Source: JBEDUK01 sp963781595
Lineage (GTDB): Bacteria; Actinomycetota; UBA4738
NCBI GenBank assembly: GCA_963781595.1
Contig: CAWAGG010000006.1
Coordinates: forward strand, 2,170,001 to 2,234,000
Length of the DNA: 64,000 bases
Reading direction: 5' to 3'
Both the position numbers and the translations under genes were made by a program. Under the pieces are notes generated by a model. The model made no database searches. It was not told where the DNA came from and was given only the letters and a program-made list of their open reading frames with translations. Numbering within the stretch: position 1 is the stretch's first letter; every line of letters begins with the position of its first letter. This document shows positions 37,202 to 46,062 of this stretch, piece by piece.

Positions 37202-38116
37202 ATGAGCGACACGACCGACCGGGAGCCGGTGTTCGATGCGCCACCGCCCTCGGATCCCGCGTGGGAGCGGCCCACGATGCTGGTCCCCAGCCAGCTCGAA
37301 CATCGCCGTCCGAAGCGCTACAGCGGGCGATCCGCGGTCGTCGCGATCATCAGCACGCTCGTCTTCGTCGGCCTGATCGTCTTGGTCCTGTACACGGCGC
37401 CCAACGCGGCGGTCGTGCGACACGCGTTCTTCGACCCGCACAAGTTCGCACAGGCGCTGCCTGAGGTCGCGCGCTTCTTCCTGATCAACGTGCGGATGTT
37501 CCTCATCGCCGAGGTCCTGATCCTGATCTTCGCGCTGATCCTGGCCGTCCTGCGGACCCTCCCCGGCCCGGTGTTCTTCCCGGTCCGCGTCCTCGCGATC
37601 GTCTACATCGATCTCTTCCGCGGCGTCCCGCTGCTCCTCGTCCTGTTCATCGTCGGGTACGGACTCCCGTCCCTCCAGCTGCCCGTCCTGTCCGGGTTGT
37701 CGATCTTCCTCTACGGCGTGATGGCGCTGACGCTCGTGTATTCGGCGTACGTCGCTGAGGTGTACCGCGCCGGGATCGAGTCGATCCACGAGAGCCAGAC
37801 GGCGGCCGCCCGGTCACTGGGGCTGTCCCGATCGCAGTCCCTCCGGTACGTGATCCTCCCCCAAGCGGTCCGTCGCGTGATCCCGCCATTGCTGAACGAC
37901 TTCATCGGGCTTCAGAAGGACACGGCCCTGGTCTCGGTGATCGGGCTCGTCGAAGCGGTCCGTACGACGCAGGACTTCGCCACGACGGAGGCGACGCTGA
38001 CCAGCTACGTGGCCGCGGCGATGCTGTTCATCCTGGTCACGATCCCGCTGGCGCGGTTCCTCGACCACATCATCGCGAAGGATCAGAAGCGGCGGCGCGC
38101 CGGGGCGGTCCAGTGA
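37202..38116 (+). CDS. Polar amino-acid ABC transporter permease (second system)
   Basis: A 304-aa GlnP/HisQ-type permease with a hydrophilic lead of ~50 residues and five to six membrane segments. Motifs: FFLINVRMFLIAEVLILIFALILAVLRTL, YIDLFRGVPLLLVLFIVGYGLP, and the ATPase-contact loop SAYVAEVYRAGIESIHESQTAAARSLGLSRSQ followed by VILPQAVRRVIPPLLNDFI. The stop overlaps the ATPase start by four bases. Confidence 0.94.
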   Translation: MSDTTDREPVFDAPPPSDPAWERPTMLVPSQLEHRRPKRYSGRSAVVAIISTLVFVGLIVLVLYTAPNAAVVRHAFFDPHKFAQALPEVARFFLINVRMFLIAEVLILIFALILAVLRTLPGPVFFPVRVLAIVYIDLFRGVPLLLVLFIVGYGLPSLQLPVLSGLSIFLYGVMALTLVYSAYVAEVYRAGIESIHESQTAAARSLGLSRSQSLRYVILPQAVRRVIPPLLNDFIGLQKDTALVSVIGLVEAVRTTQDFATTEATLTSYVAAAMLFILVTIPLARFLDHIIAKDQKRRRAGAVQ

Positions 38117-38895
38117 TCGACAAGCAGCTCTTCTCCGAACCCGGTGCCCAGGGGGTCGCGCTGCGGTTCGAGGATGTGCACAAATCCTATGGAGACGCGC
38201 CCGTGTTGCGGGGGATCGACCTGACGGTCGCTGAGCACGAGGTGATCTGCCTGATCGGTGCCTCGGGCTCCGGGAAGTCGACCCTCCTGAAGTGCGTGAA
38301 CCTGATCGAGCCGATCGACCGGGGCAGGATCATCGTGGAGGGCGAGGAGATCACCGCGGACGGCGTCGACGTCGACCGGATCCGCCGCAAGATCGGCATC
38401 GTGTTCCAGGCGTTCAACCTCTTCCCGCACATGACGGTGATCCGCAACATCACGCTCGCGCCCCGGAAGGTGCTGAAGCTCTCGAAGGAGCAGGCGGAGG
38501 GCGAAGCGGGGGAGCTCCTGGAGCGGTTCGGCCTGGCGGACAAGCGCGATGAGTTCCCGGATCGGCTCTCGGGGGGTCAGCAGCAGCGGGTCGCGATCGT
38601 TCGAGCGCTCGCGATGCGACCCGACATCATGCTCCTCGACGAGATCACCAGCGCGCTCGACCCCGAGCTGGTCGCCGAGGTGTTGAACATCGTGCGCGAG
38701 CTGGCCTCGCTCGGCATGACGATGCTCATCGCGACCCACGAGATGGGCTTCGCGAAGGACATCTCGAACCGCGTGTGCTTCCTGGACGCCGGGACGATCC
38801 TCGAACAGGGGCCGCCGGAGCAGATCTTCTCCGCGCCGACGAACCCTCGGACCCAGCAGTTCCTGCAGCGGATCATCGAAGCCGGCCGTATGTAG
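38113..38895 (+). CDS. Polar amino-acid ABC transporter ATPase (second system)
   Basis: A 260-aa GlnQ-type ATPase. Walker A is GASGSGKST, the Q-loop is FQAFNLFPHMTV, the signature is LSGGQQQRVAIVRALAM, Walker B is IMLLDEITSALDPEL (Ile in place of the usual Pro after Glu), and the switch His is in LIATHEMGFAKDI. Starts with GTG in a GTGA overlap with the permease. Completes the second SBP-permease-ATPase cassette. Confidence 0.95.
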   Translation: MIDKQLFSEPGAQGVALRFEDVHKSYGDAPVLRGIDLTVAEHEVICLIGASGSGKSTLLKCVNLIEPIDRGRIIVEGEEITADGVDVDRIRRKIGIVFQAFNLFPHMTVIRNITLAPRKVLKLSKEQAEGEAGELLERFGLADKRDEFPDRLSGGQQQRVAIVRALAMRPDIMLLDEITSALDPELVAEVLNIVRELASLGMTMLIATHEMGFAKDISNRVCFLDAGTILEQGPPEQIFSAPTNPRTQQFLQRIIEAGRM

Positions 38896-38976
38896 GAGCG
38901 TCTGCGGCGGAGGCGGTTCGGTCTGGACGGTCGCCCGCGGCGGTATCGGCGGCGGCGCCGAGCCACGCGGCGAGCG

Positions 38977-39837
38977 TCAACCGTCGTGGGCGCTCCGGGC
39001 GGTGTCTCCTTCGGGCGTGAGCAGCCGGTTCGCGAGCTCGCGCTTCACCAACTCCTCGGCGCGTCGCTTCCTCGATGCCGCCGTCTGGGCGGTGACGATC
39101 GCGACGCCGCTGCCGGTGCCGGTGGGGACGACGTCCACGGCGACCGGGCCGGAGGACAGGAGCGCCTGCAGCTTCGCGTCCGCGCTCAGCTCGGCGACCG
39201 CCGCCTCGAGGCGGCGACGCGCCGCCGGAAGGTCGCCGACGTTCGGGACCTCGAGCTCGACCCGTAGCTCACCCTCTCCGCGGGACCGGTTCCGCACGGC
39301 GACGATCGCGCCGTTCCCGGCGGTGGCCACCGTGCCGTCGGGGGAGCGGACGGCCGTGGAGCGCAGGGTCAGGGACTCGACCCGCCCCGACAGGGGTTGG
39401 CCGCTGGTGATCGTGAGCTCGACGACGTCGCCCACCGCGTACTGGTCCTCGACCAGGACGAAGAAGCCCGTGAGGAAGTCACGCACGATGCTCTGGGCGC
39501 CGAAGCTGAGCGCAACGCCGGCGATCCCGGCGCTCGCGAGGAGCGGGCGGATGTCGACACCGAGCTGATCGAGGACGATCAGGGTCGCGACGGTCCAGAC
39601 GCAGATCCTGATCGTCGCGACGAGCGTCCCGGCGATCGTGGCGGCTCGTCGCGCCTCGAGCGGGCCCGTGTCGTGTGCCGAGCCCTCGAGGCGTTTGCGG
39701 TACCGGCGCACGGCCAGCGTGCCGATGCGCGAGATGACGATGGCGCTCACCAGGACGATCGCGATCACGACACCGTTCGTCCGGAACCAGTCGGCGCCGA
39801 AGATCTGGGCCTGCGCGATCAGCGGGCCGGCCGACAC
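38977..39837 (-). CDS. MscS-family mechanosensitive channel
   Basis: A 286-aa small-conductance channel with three membrane segments (GVVIAIVLVSAIVISRIG; IAGTLVATIRICVWTVATLIV; the pore helix LLASAGIAGVALSFGAQSIVRDFLTG). A beta domain follows, with YAVGDVVELTITSGQPLSGRVESLTLRSTAVRSPDG. It opens on membrane tension to release solutes on osmotic downshock. GTG 39837 is chosen because GGGGAG lies 6 nt before it. It starts 37 nt after oppF on the same strand, so it may be the last gene of the opp transcript. Confidence 0.9.
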   Translation of the reverse strand: MSAGPLIAQAQIFGADWFRTNGVVIAIVLVSAIVISRIGTLAVRRYRKRLEGSAHDTGPLEARRAATIAGTLVATIRICVWTVATLIVLDQLGVDIRPLLASAGIAGVALSFGAQSIVRDFLTGFFVLVEDQYAVGDVVELTITSGQPLSGRVESLTLRSTAVRSPDGTVATAGNGAIVAVRNRSRGEGELRVELEVPNVGDLPAARRRLEAAVAELSADAKLQALLSSGPVAVDVVPTGTGSGVAIVTAQTAASRKRRAEELVKRELANRLLTPEGDTARSAHDG

Positions 39838-39874
39838 GGCGTCTCCCCGTTCTTCCGCGCCGGGCTCGGTCAGG

Positions 39875-40975
39875 TCAGCTGGACGGCGGCGCGTCGGCTG
39901 CTGCGGCCTTCGCCGCCTCGATCGCCGCCTCGTCGATGATCGCCTTGTCCTGGAGCGGGAAGAAGCACGCGGCGACCTGGTCGGGGTGGTGGGGCGTGAG
40001 CTCGGGGTCGTCCTCGCGGCACTTGGGGAACTGCGCTCGGTAGCAGCGAGGGTGGAACCGACATCCGGACGGGGGGTCGATCGGCGAGGGGACGTCGCCC
40101 TCCAGGATGATCCGCTTCTTCGCGGAGGCGATGGTCGGGTCGGCGATCGGGATCGCCGAGAGGAGCGCACCCGTATACGGGTGCTTGGGGTACAGGTACA
40201 GTGTCGCACCGGGAGCCTGCTCCACGATCTTGCCCAGATACATCACGGCAACCGTGTCCGACACGTGCTTCACGACCGATAGATCGTGGGCGATGAACAG
40301 GTAGGTCAGGTTGAACTCGGCCTGCAGGTCCTCCAGGAGGTTGATCACCTGCGCCTGGATCGACACGTCGAGGGCCGAGACGGGCTCGTCCAGCACGATC
40401 AGCCTGGGCTGGATCGCGAGCGACCGTGCGATCCCGATCCGCTGCCGCTGGCCGCCGGAGAACGCGTGCGGGTACCGGTTCACGTGCTCGGGGTTGAGTC
40501 CGACGAGCTCCATGATCTCCTGGACCCGACCCTTGATCTTGCCTCGAGGCACGGCGCCGAAGTTGCGCAGCGCCTCGCCGATGATGTTCCCGACGGTGTG
40601 GCGCGGGTTCAGCGACGCGTACGGATCCTGGAAGATCATCTGCATCTGGCGACGGAGGTCCCGCAGCCCTTTGCCCTTCACGTGCGTGATGTCCTGGCCG
40701 TCGAAAAGGATCTGGCCCTCGGTGGCCTCCTGCAGGCGCATGATCACGCGACCGAGCGTGGACTTCCCGCACCCCGTCTCGCCGACCAGGCCCACGGTCT
40801 GCCCGGGGTAGATCTCGAGGTCGACGCCGTCGACCGCGTGCACGGCGCCGATCTTCTTCTGGAAGATGATGCCCCGCGAGATGGGGAAGTGCTTCTTGAT
40901 GCCCTCGAGCTTCAGCAACGGCGAGGCGGCGACCTTCGGCTCGGCGGGGGCGGGTTCGCTCACGCTGACGCTCAT
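39875..40975 (-). CDS. oppF: Oligopeptide ABC transporter ATPase OppF
   Basis: A 366-aa ATPase. Walker A is GETGCGKST, the Q-loop is FQDPYASLNPRHTV, the signature is FSGGQRQRIGIARSL, Walker B is LIVLDEPVSALDVSIQ and the switch His is in FIAHDLSVVKHV. The C-terminal oligopeptide domain with its Cys cluster (CRFHPRCYRAQFPKCRED) identifies the OppD/F subgroup; those cysteines bind an Fe-S cluster in some members. ATG 40975 overlaps the oppD stop by four bases. The Ala-rich tail is poorly conserved. Confidence 0.94.
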   Translation of the reverse strand: MSVSVSEPAPAEPKVAASPLLKLEGIKKHFPISRGIIFQKKIGAVHAVDGVDLEIYPGQTVGLVGETGCGKSTLGRVIMRLQEATEGQILFDGQDITHVKGKGLRDLRRQMQMIFQDPYASLNPRHTVGNIIGEALRNFGAVPRGKIKGRVQEIMELVGLNPEHVNRYPHAFSGGQRQRIGIARSLAIQPRLIVLDEPVSALDVSIQAQVINLLEDLQAEFNLTYLFIAHDLSVVKHVSDTVAVMYLGKIVEQAPGATLYLYPKHPYTGALLSAIPIADPTIASAKKRIILEGDVPSPIDPPSGCRFHPRCYRAQFPKCREDDPELTPHHPDQVAACFFPLQDKAIIDEAAIEAAKAAAADAPPSS

Positions 40976-41979
40976 TTCTTCACCTCCTCCGCGAAGATGC
41001 GATCCTTCTCCGAGAGGGAGAGGAAGCACGCGGACGCGTGGTGACCGTTCGCGGGCACCATCTGGGGAACCTCGGTGCGGCACACGTCCATCGCGTACGG
41101 GCAGCGAGGATGGAACGGGCAGCCCGGCGGGACGTTGATCAGCGACGGTGGCGCGCCCTTGATCGGCCGCAGACGCTCCTCACGGTCCAGGTCGATCCGG
41201 CTGATCGACTGGAGCAGGCCCCACGTGTACGGGTGATGCGCCCCGCTGTAGATGTCGAAGCGGTCGCCGAACTCGACCGGCTTCCCCGCGTACATCACCA
41301 TGATGTCGTCGCAGTGCTCGGCGACGACGCCCAGGTCGTGGGTGATCAGCACCACCGCGGCCTTGAACTCCTCCTGCAGCCGGTCGATCAGGTCCAGGAT
41401 CTGCGCCTGGACGGTGACATCGAGCGCCGTCGTCGGCTCGTCGGCGATCAGCAGGTCGGGGTTCAGGGCCAGCGCCATGGCGATCATCGCCCGCTGGCGC
41501 ATCCCGCCCGAGAACTCGTGCGGGTACTGCCGGACCCGTTCCTCCGGCTTCGGTATGCCGACCATGCCGAGGAGGTTCACGGCCTCACGAACCCCGTCCT
41601 TGCGAGACATGCCGCGATGGACCTCGAAGACCTCGGCGATCTGGTTCCCGACCCGGTGCACGGGGTTCAGCGCGGTGAGGGGATCCTGGAAGATCATCGC
41701 CACCTTGTCGCCCCGCACCTGACGCAGTTCATCCGGCGGCAGCTTCAGCAGGTCCTGGCCCTGGAAGATCACCTCCCCGGAGATGCGAGCTTCCTTCTTG
41801 GTGACCAGGCCCATCACCGTCAGGAATGTCACGCTCTTTCCGGAGCCGGACTCACCGACCACGCCGAGCGTCTCGCCGGGGGACAGCGTCAGGGAGACGC
41901 CGTCGACCGCCTTCACCAAGCCATCATCGGTGGGGAAGTGGACCTTCAGGTCCTTGATCTCGAGGATCGGCTCGGTCAT
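40972..41979 (-). CDS. oppD: Oligopeptide ABC transporter ATPase OppD
   Basis: A 335-aa ATPase. Walker A is GESGSGKSV, the Q-loop is FQDPLTALNPVHRV, the signature is FSGGMRQRAMIAMALA, Walker B is LLIADEPTTALDVTVQ and the switch His is in LITHDLGVVAEH. The C-terminal CPFHPRCPYAMDVCRTEVP motif is the Cys-rich oligopeptide domain. ATG 41979 gives the usual N-terminus TEPILEIKDLKVHFPTDDG. Lies 31 nt after oppC. Confidence 0.95.
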   Translation of the reverse strand: MTEPILEIKDLKVHFPTDDGLVKAVDGVSLTLSPGETLGVVGESGSGKSVTFLTVMGLVTKKEARISGEVIFQGQDLLKLPPDELRQVRGDKVAMIFQDPLTALNPVHRVGNQIAEVFEVHRGMSRKDGVREAVNLLGMVGIPKPEERVRQYPHEFSGGMRQRAMIAMALALNPDLLIADEPTTALDVTVQAQILDLIDRLQEEFKAAVVLITHDLGVVAEHCDDIMVMYAGKPVEFGDRFDIYSGAHHPYTWGLLQSISRIDLDREERLRPIKGAPPSLINVPPGCPFHPRCPYAMDVCRTEVPQMVPANGHHASACFLSLSEKDRIFAEEVKK

Positions 41980-42010
41980 GCCCCGCGCCGGTCTCGCCGC
42001 CCGTGGGCCG

Positions 42011-43012
42011 TCACACGGCCTCCGTGATCTTCCCGTGCGGGTCGAGCGCGTCGCGCAGGCCATCCCCCAGGAAGTTGACGCACAGCACGGTGATGAGGAT
42101 GAACAGGCCCGGGAAGTAGATCAGCCACGGCGCGGTGAAGATCTGGTTCTGGGCGTTCGACAACAGGTTCCCCCACGACGGGGTGGGCGGCTGGATGCCG
42201 AACCCGAGGAACGAGAGCGCCGATTCGGTCAGGATCGCGGCCGCCACGAGCAGCGTCAGGTTCACGACGATCGGCCCGGTCACGTTCGGGAGGATGTGGT
42301 AGAAGATGATCCTCCGGTCCCTGGCGCCGGACGCCCTCGCTGCTTCGACGAACTCCTTCTCCTTCAGCGATAAGAACATGCCGCGGACGATACGGGCGTC
42401 ACCCATCCAGAAGAACAGCGACAGGATCACGACGATGTCCAGCGTGCTGGTCCCGAGCGCCTTCGACGCGATGATCAGGATGACCAAGAACGGGATGGAG
42501 AGGAACAGGTCGGTCACGCGCATCATCACGTTGTCGAGCCAGCCGCCGTAGTACCCGGCGATGCCACCGACGACCGCGCCGACGAAGCCCGCGACGAGGG
42601 CGACCGAGAGGCCGACCATGAGCGAGATCCGGCCCCCGTAGATCACGCGGGTGAACTCGTCGCGACCCAGCTCGTCGGTGCCGAACCAGTGCTTCGCGCT
42701 CGGGCTCTGGTACGCCGAGGCGAGATCGTTGATCGTGCCGCGGAACGTGTAGGGCGTGATGAACTTGGCGAAGATCGCGACCAACGCGAGCAGGATCAGG
42801 ATGCCGGCGCTGATCATCGCGAGCTTGTGGCGGCGGAATCGGCGCCAGGCCATCTGCCGGGTGGAGAGGGCGCGGTCCGCAGCGCCCAGTGGCTCGGCGG
42901 GGCCGATCTCCGCCGGCACGCCGATCGTCGTGGTCGCCGGGGACGACGCGCCGTTCCCGACGTCGGTCGGGAGCGCGTCCGGAGCCGTGGCGACGTCCTG
43001 ACCGTCAGGCAT
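42011..43012 (-). CDS. oppC: Oligopeptide ABC transporter permease OppC
   Basis: A 333-aa permease with a ~60-residue hydrophilic lead and six membrane segments. Motifs: RRFRRHKLAMISAGILILL, HWFGTDELGRDEFTRVIYGGRISLMVG, the ATPase-contact loop VEAARASGARDRRIIFYHILPNV, and LSFLGFGIQPPTPSWGNLL. ATG 43012 overlaps the oppB stop. Partner of OppB in the membrane. Confidence 0.95.
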   Translation of the reverse strand: MPDGQDVATAPDALPTDVGNGASSPATTTIGVPAEIGPAEPLGAADRALSTRQMAWRRFRRHKLAMISAGILILLALVAIFAKFITPYTFRGTINDLASAYQSPSAKHWFGTDELGRDEFTRVIYGGRISLMVGLSVALVAGFVGAVVGGIAGYYGGWLDNVMMRVTDLFLSIPFLVILIIASKALGTSTLDIVVILSLFFWMGDARIVRGMFLSLKEKEFVEAARASGARDRRIIFYHILPNVTGPIVVNLTLLVAAAILTESALSFLGFGIQPPTPSWGNLLSNAQNQIFTAPWLIYFPGLFILITVLCVNFLGDGLRDALDPHGKITEAV

Positions 43013-43982
43013 ACCGGATCCTCGGATCGAGCACCGCATACATGATATCCGCGAGCAGGTTGAAGACCACCACGGCGAAGACCGTGACCATCACCCAGGC
43101 GAGCGCCAACGGGTAGTCCCCGGTGTCGATCGACCTGATGAACAGTGGCCCCATCCCCGGCCACTGGAAGACCTGCTCGGTGATGATGAGGCCGGCGGCG
43201 ATCGCCCCGACGTCCAGTGCGAGCTGCGTGGTGATCGGGATCAGGGCGTTGCGCATGGCATGGCGGAAGACCACGCGGCGCTCTCGCAGGCCCTTGGCCC
43301 GCGCGGTGCGCAGGTAGTCGCTGTGCAGGACCTCGAGCATGCTCGCGCGCATGTAGCGGCTGTACACGGCGATGATCTGGACCGCCAGCACCATCGCTGG
43401 AAGCACGATATGTCGGGCGCGGTCGATCAGGTTGAACCCCTCCGACCCGGGCGTGGTCATGCCGGCGACGTTGAACCAGGGTTCGCTCAGATGGAGCCAG
43501 CGGACGAGGTACACACCGAAGAACAGCTGCAGCATGATGGCGAACCAGAAGTTCGGCATCGAGATGCCGACGAACGCCGCGGTGGTGAACGTATTGTCGA
43601 GCTTCGAGTACTGGTGGAGCGACGAGTAGACGCCGATCGCAACACCGATCAGCAGCGAGAAGAAGGTGGCGGTCAGCCCGAGGATCACGGAGTTCACCAG
43701 CGCCGTCCGGATCTGACCGGAGATGGGCTGCTGGGAGACCACGGAGATCCCCCAGTTGAACGTGAAGAAGTTCCTCGCCCACGTGAGGTACTGCTCGACG
43801 CCGCTCTTGTCGAGGCCGTAGATGTGCCGGAGGCTCGCGATGTTGGCAGCGCTGATCCGCGGGTTGAGCCGCAGGGCTGCCGTGGGGTCGGTCGCTTCGC
43901 GCATCACGACGAACACCAGGATGCTCGCGATGATGAGCACCGGAAGCGAGAAGAGCAGTCGACGTATCACGTATCGGAGCAT
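43005..43982 (-). CDS. oppB: Oligopeptide ABC transporter permease OppB
   Basis: A 325-aa permease of the OppB/DppB family. It starts LRYVIRRLLFSLPVLIIASILVF, with the conserved LYGLDK-type loop (IYGLDKSGVEQY), GISMPNFWFAIMLQLFFG, the ATPase-contact loop LRTARAKGLRERRVVFRHAMRNALIP, and the end PLALAWVMVTVFAVVVFNLLADIMYAVLDPRIRYA. ATG 43982 has GGGAGG 6 nt upstream. Follows the SBP gene after a 143-bp gap that contains a strong hairpin. Confidence 0.95.
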   Translation of the reverse strand: MLRYVIRRLLFSLPVLIIASILVFVVMREATDPTAALRLNPRISAANIASLRHIYGLDKSGVEQYLTWARNFFTFNWGISVVSQQPISGQIRTALVNSVILGLTATFFSLLIGVAIGVYSSLHQYSKLDNTFTTAAFVGISMPNFWFAIMLQLFFGVYLVRWLHLSEPWFNVAGMTTPGSEGFNLIDRARHIVLPAMVLAVQIIAVYSRYMRASMLEVLHSDYLRTARAKGLRERRVVFRHAMRNALIPITTQLALDVGAIAAGLIITEQVFQWPGMGPLFIRSIDTGDYPLALAWVMVTVFAVVVFNLLADIMYAVLDPRIRYA

Positions 43983-44055
43983 CCGCGCCCTCCCGACCGC
44001 TCGCAGGCTGGGGGGCCCATGGAGCGGGCCTCACGTCCTCCTACCGATCGACCGT

Positions 44056-44085
44056 GGGGTGGACCCGGTCTCCCGGGTCCACCCC
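44056..44085 (-). terminator. Strong hairpin between oppA-like SBP and oppB
   Basis: A perfect 13-bp stem, GGGGTGGACCCGG and CCGGGTCCACCCC, around 4 nt. On the transcribed (reverse) strand the loop is GAGA, a stable GNRA tetraloop. No T-run follows. It lies ~40 nt after the SBP stop and ~75 nt before the oppB start. Like the hairpin in the liv operon, it probably lets the SBP message accumulate over the permease message. Confidence 0.7.
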
Positions 44086-44125
44086 GACGATCCGTCGGTC
44101 TCGTTCGCTCAGATGGTGTCGCTGG

Positions 44126-45868
44126 CTACGGAGCGTACCACTGAGTGACGCCGAAGAAGAAGCCGTACGGAGAGGACACGCTCGCCGGATCCACCCCCGC
44201 GAGCTTCTTCGTGTTCCATGCCGCGATGTTCGGGAGGACATCGATCGGCACGATCGGCAGGTTCTCCGGCGCAGCGAGGATATTGCCGATCTGGTGGATC
44301 AGGTCGGCGCGCTTGGTCACGTCCAGCTCCTGGTCGCTCTGCGCCATGAGCGTATCGGCCTGCTTGTTGGAGAAGTGCGTCCAGTTCGCAGGCCCGTACC
44401 CGTTGGCGGCCGTGGGGATCTGGTCGCTGCTGAACGTCGCCGTGACGCTCGGGTCGATGATCGCGCCCTGCGCGAACAGACAGACCTGGAAATCGCCCTT
44501 GGGAGCGACGTTGGAGAACAGGTCGGTTGCCACGTAGGTCTTGATCTGCAGGTTGATCCCGGCAGCCAGCGCGCCCTGCTGCAGCAGGGAGACGGTCGTC
44601 GCCCTGCGGACGTTGCCGGCGGTGGTCGACACGGTGATCGTGAGCGGTTGACCGTTCTTCTCGTAGAACCCCGTGTCCGCGTTCTGCTTGTACCCGGCCT
44701 GCGTCAGCAGTTGGCCGGCCTTGTCGGGGTCGTAGGTGTACTGGGCCCAGGGGAGCGGGTCGGCGCACCATGGCCCCTGGCCGGGGATCCACATGCCGCA
44801 GTCGTTCACGGTGGCGGACGGGTTGTTCAGCCCGATGACGCCCTTGATGACCGCCTCGCGGTTCATCGCGTACGCGAACGCCTGCCGGACCGTCGGGTCG
44901 TTCAGCGGGGCCTTCGTCGTGTTGATCCAGAGGTTCTCGACGTAGTTCCCGTCGCCGCCCACGGCCATGATGTCCGGGTTCTGCCTGAAGTTGTCCTGGA
45001 ACGGAACGTTCGAGGGCTGCGGGAAGACCGCGTCGACGTCGCCGGACAGCATCGAGCTGACCTCGGTCGCCTGGTCTTCACGCGGGACGAACGTGACCTG
45101 GGTCAGGTACGGCTTCTGTCCCCAGTACTTGTCGTTCGGGACCATGATCTCCTGGTCCTGGCTCCACGACTTGATCACCCACGGCCCACCGGAGAACGGC
45201 AGGCTGTCGTTCATCTCGGACTTCAGGTTGGGCTTGTCGGGGTCCGCCGTCGGGAACGCGGCCTTCTCCAGGACGAAGCCGAACGTCCCGCCGAAGAGGT
45301 CGAACCAGTCGACGAACACCTTGTTGAAGTCGAGCTTCACGGTCTGCGGGTCCGGGCACTCGACCTTCTCGACCCCCGCCGCCCCGCCCGCGGTGGTGTA
45401 GCCGACGGTCCCGTACGCGCCGGTGGTGTTGTTGATCGCCTTCCAGGTGAAGTCGACGTCGTCGCAGGTGATCGGCGTCCCGTCGGACCACACGGCGGCG
45501 GGGTTCAGCTTCCAGGTGACGGTGAACGGGTCCTGGGTGATCCCGCCGTTGTCCACGCTCGGGACCTCGGTGGTCAGGTCGCTGTTCTCCTGCTGGACGT
45601 CCAGGGTCCACTGCCCGAGGCGCGGGAGCGCGTACACCTGGATCGTCCAGGCCCACCACGACGCCGCCGCGCAGTCGGTGATCGGGTTCAGGCACTGGGG
45701 CCACTGCTCCGCCCCGAGGATCGCCGTTCCGCCTGCCTTCGGCGAACCCGAGGCCCCTCCGCCCGCGGAGGTGGTGCTCGACGAGCTGCCCCCTCCTCCA
45801 CAAGCCACCGCGCCTACCGCGATCACCCCTGCCAGGGCGATCATGCGCGCGGACGAACGTAACCGCAT
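44126..45868 (-). CDS. oppA: Peptide ABC transporter substrate-binding lipoprotein
   Basis: A 580-aa family 5 solute-binding protein. The signal peptide ARMIALAGVIAVGAVAC ends in a lipobox-like sequence with Cys near residue 25, then a Gly/Ser linker. Body: GGTAILGAEQWPQCLNP, the family segment VTWKLNPAAVWSDGTPITCDDVDFTWKAI, FVPREDQATEVSSMLSGDVDAVFP, and PTVRQAFAYAMNREAVIKGV. ATG 45868 is preferred over ATG 45874: AGGAGG lies 7 nt before the former but abuts the latter. It heads the leftward operon with OppBCDF. Ligand probably peptides; many family members bind other molecules such as nickel or sugars. Confidence 0.9.
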   Translation of the reverse strand: MRLRSSARMIALAGVIAVGAVACGGGGSSSSTTSAGGGASGSPKAGGTAILGAEQWPQCLNPITDCAAASWWAWTIQVYALPRLGQWTLDVQQENSDLTTEVPSVDNGGITQDPFTVTWKLNPAAVWSDGTPITCDDVDFTWKAINNTTGAYGTVGYTTAGGAAGVEKVECPDPQTVKLDFNKVFVDWFDLFGGTFGFVLEKAAFPTADPDKPNLKSEMNDSLPFSGGPWVIKSWSQDQEIMVPNDKYWGQKPYLTQVTFVPREDQATEVSSMLSGDVDAVFPQPSNVPFQDNFRQNPDIMAVGGDGNYVENLWINTTKAPLNDPTVRQAFAYAMNREAVIKGVIGLNNPSATVNDCGMWIPGQGPWCADPLPWAQYTYDPDKAGQLLTQAGYKQNADTGFYEKNGQPLTITVSTTAGNVRRATTVSLLQQGALAAGINLQIKTYVATDLFSNVAPKGDFQVCLFAQGAIIDPSVTATFSSDQIPTAANGYGPANWTHFSNKQADTLMAQSDQELDVTKRADLIHQIGNILAAPENLPIVPIDVLPNIAAWNTKKLAGVDPASVSSPYGFFFGVTQWYAP

Positions 45869-45982
45869 GCGCATCCTCCTCTCCTCTCCCCCCGACGGCC
45901 GCCTTCTGCGGCATGCGTCGGCCGACGGATTATCTCCATGGCGGGATACGCAAGGCAAGCACGACCGGGATTGCCCCAGGAT

Positions 45983-45994
45983 CGAACCGGTTCG
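45983..45994. promoter_or_regulatory. 12-bp perfect palindrome between oppA and uvrB
   Basis: CGAACCGGTTCG lies in the shared upstream region of the divergent oppA and uvrB genes. It looks like the halves of an actinobacterial/Bacillus-type SOS box (CGAAC and GTTCG), but the gap between halves is 2 rather than 4 bases, so LexA binding is doubtful. It might be an operator for another regulator. Confidence 0.25.
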
Positions 45995-46062
45995 GCTGAC
46001 ACCTCCCGCCTGGCGGGCCGCAGACTGGCATGTCGGTGGCCCGTTCTAAGCTGTTGGCCACC

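Noticed and set aside
35588..37789. A 733-codon reverse-strand open frame
   Set aside because: Antisense to three well-recognised transporter genes; composition is that of a shadow frame.
45983..45994. LexA (SOS) box for uvrB
   Set aside because: The half-sites are right but the centre is 2 bases instead of 4, so I keep it only as an unassigned palindrome.
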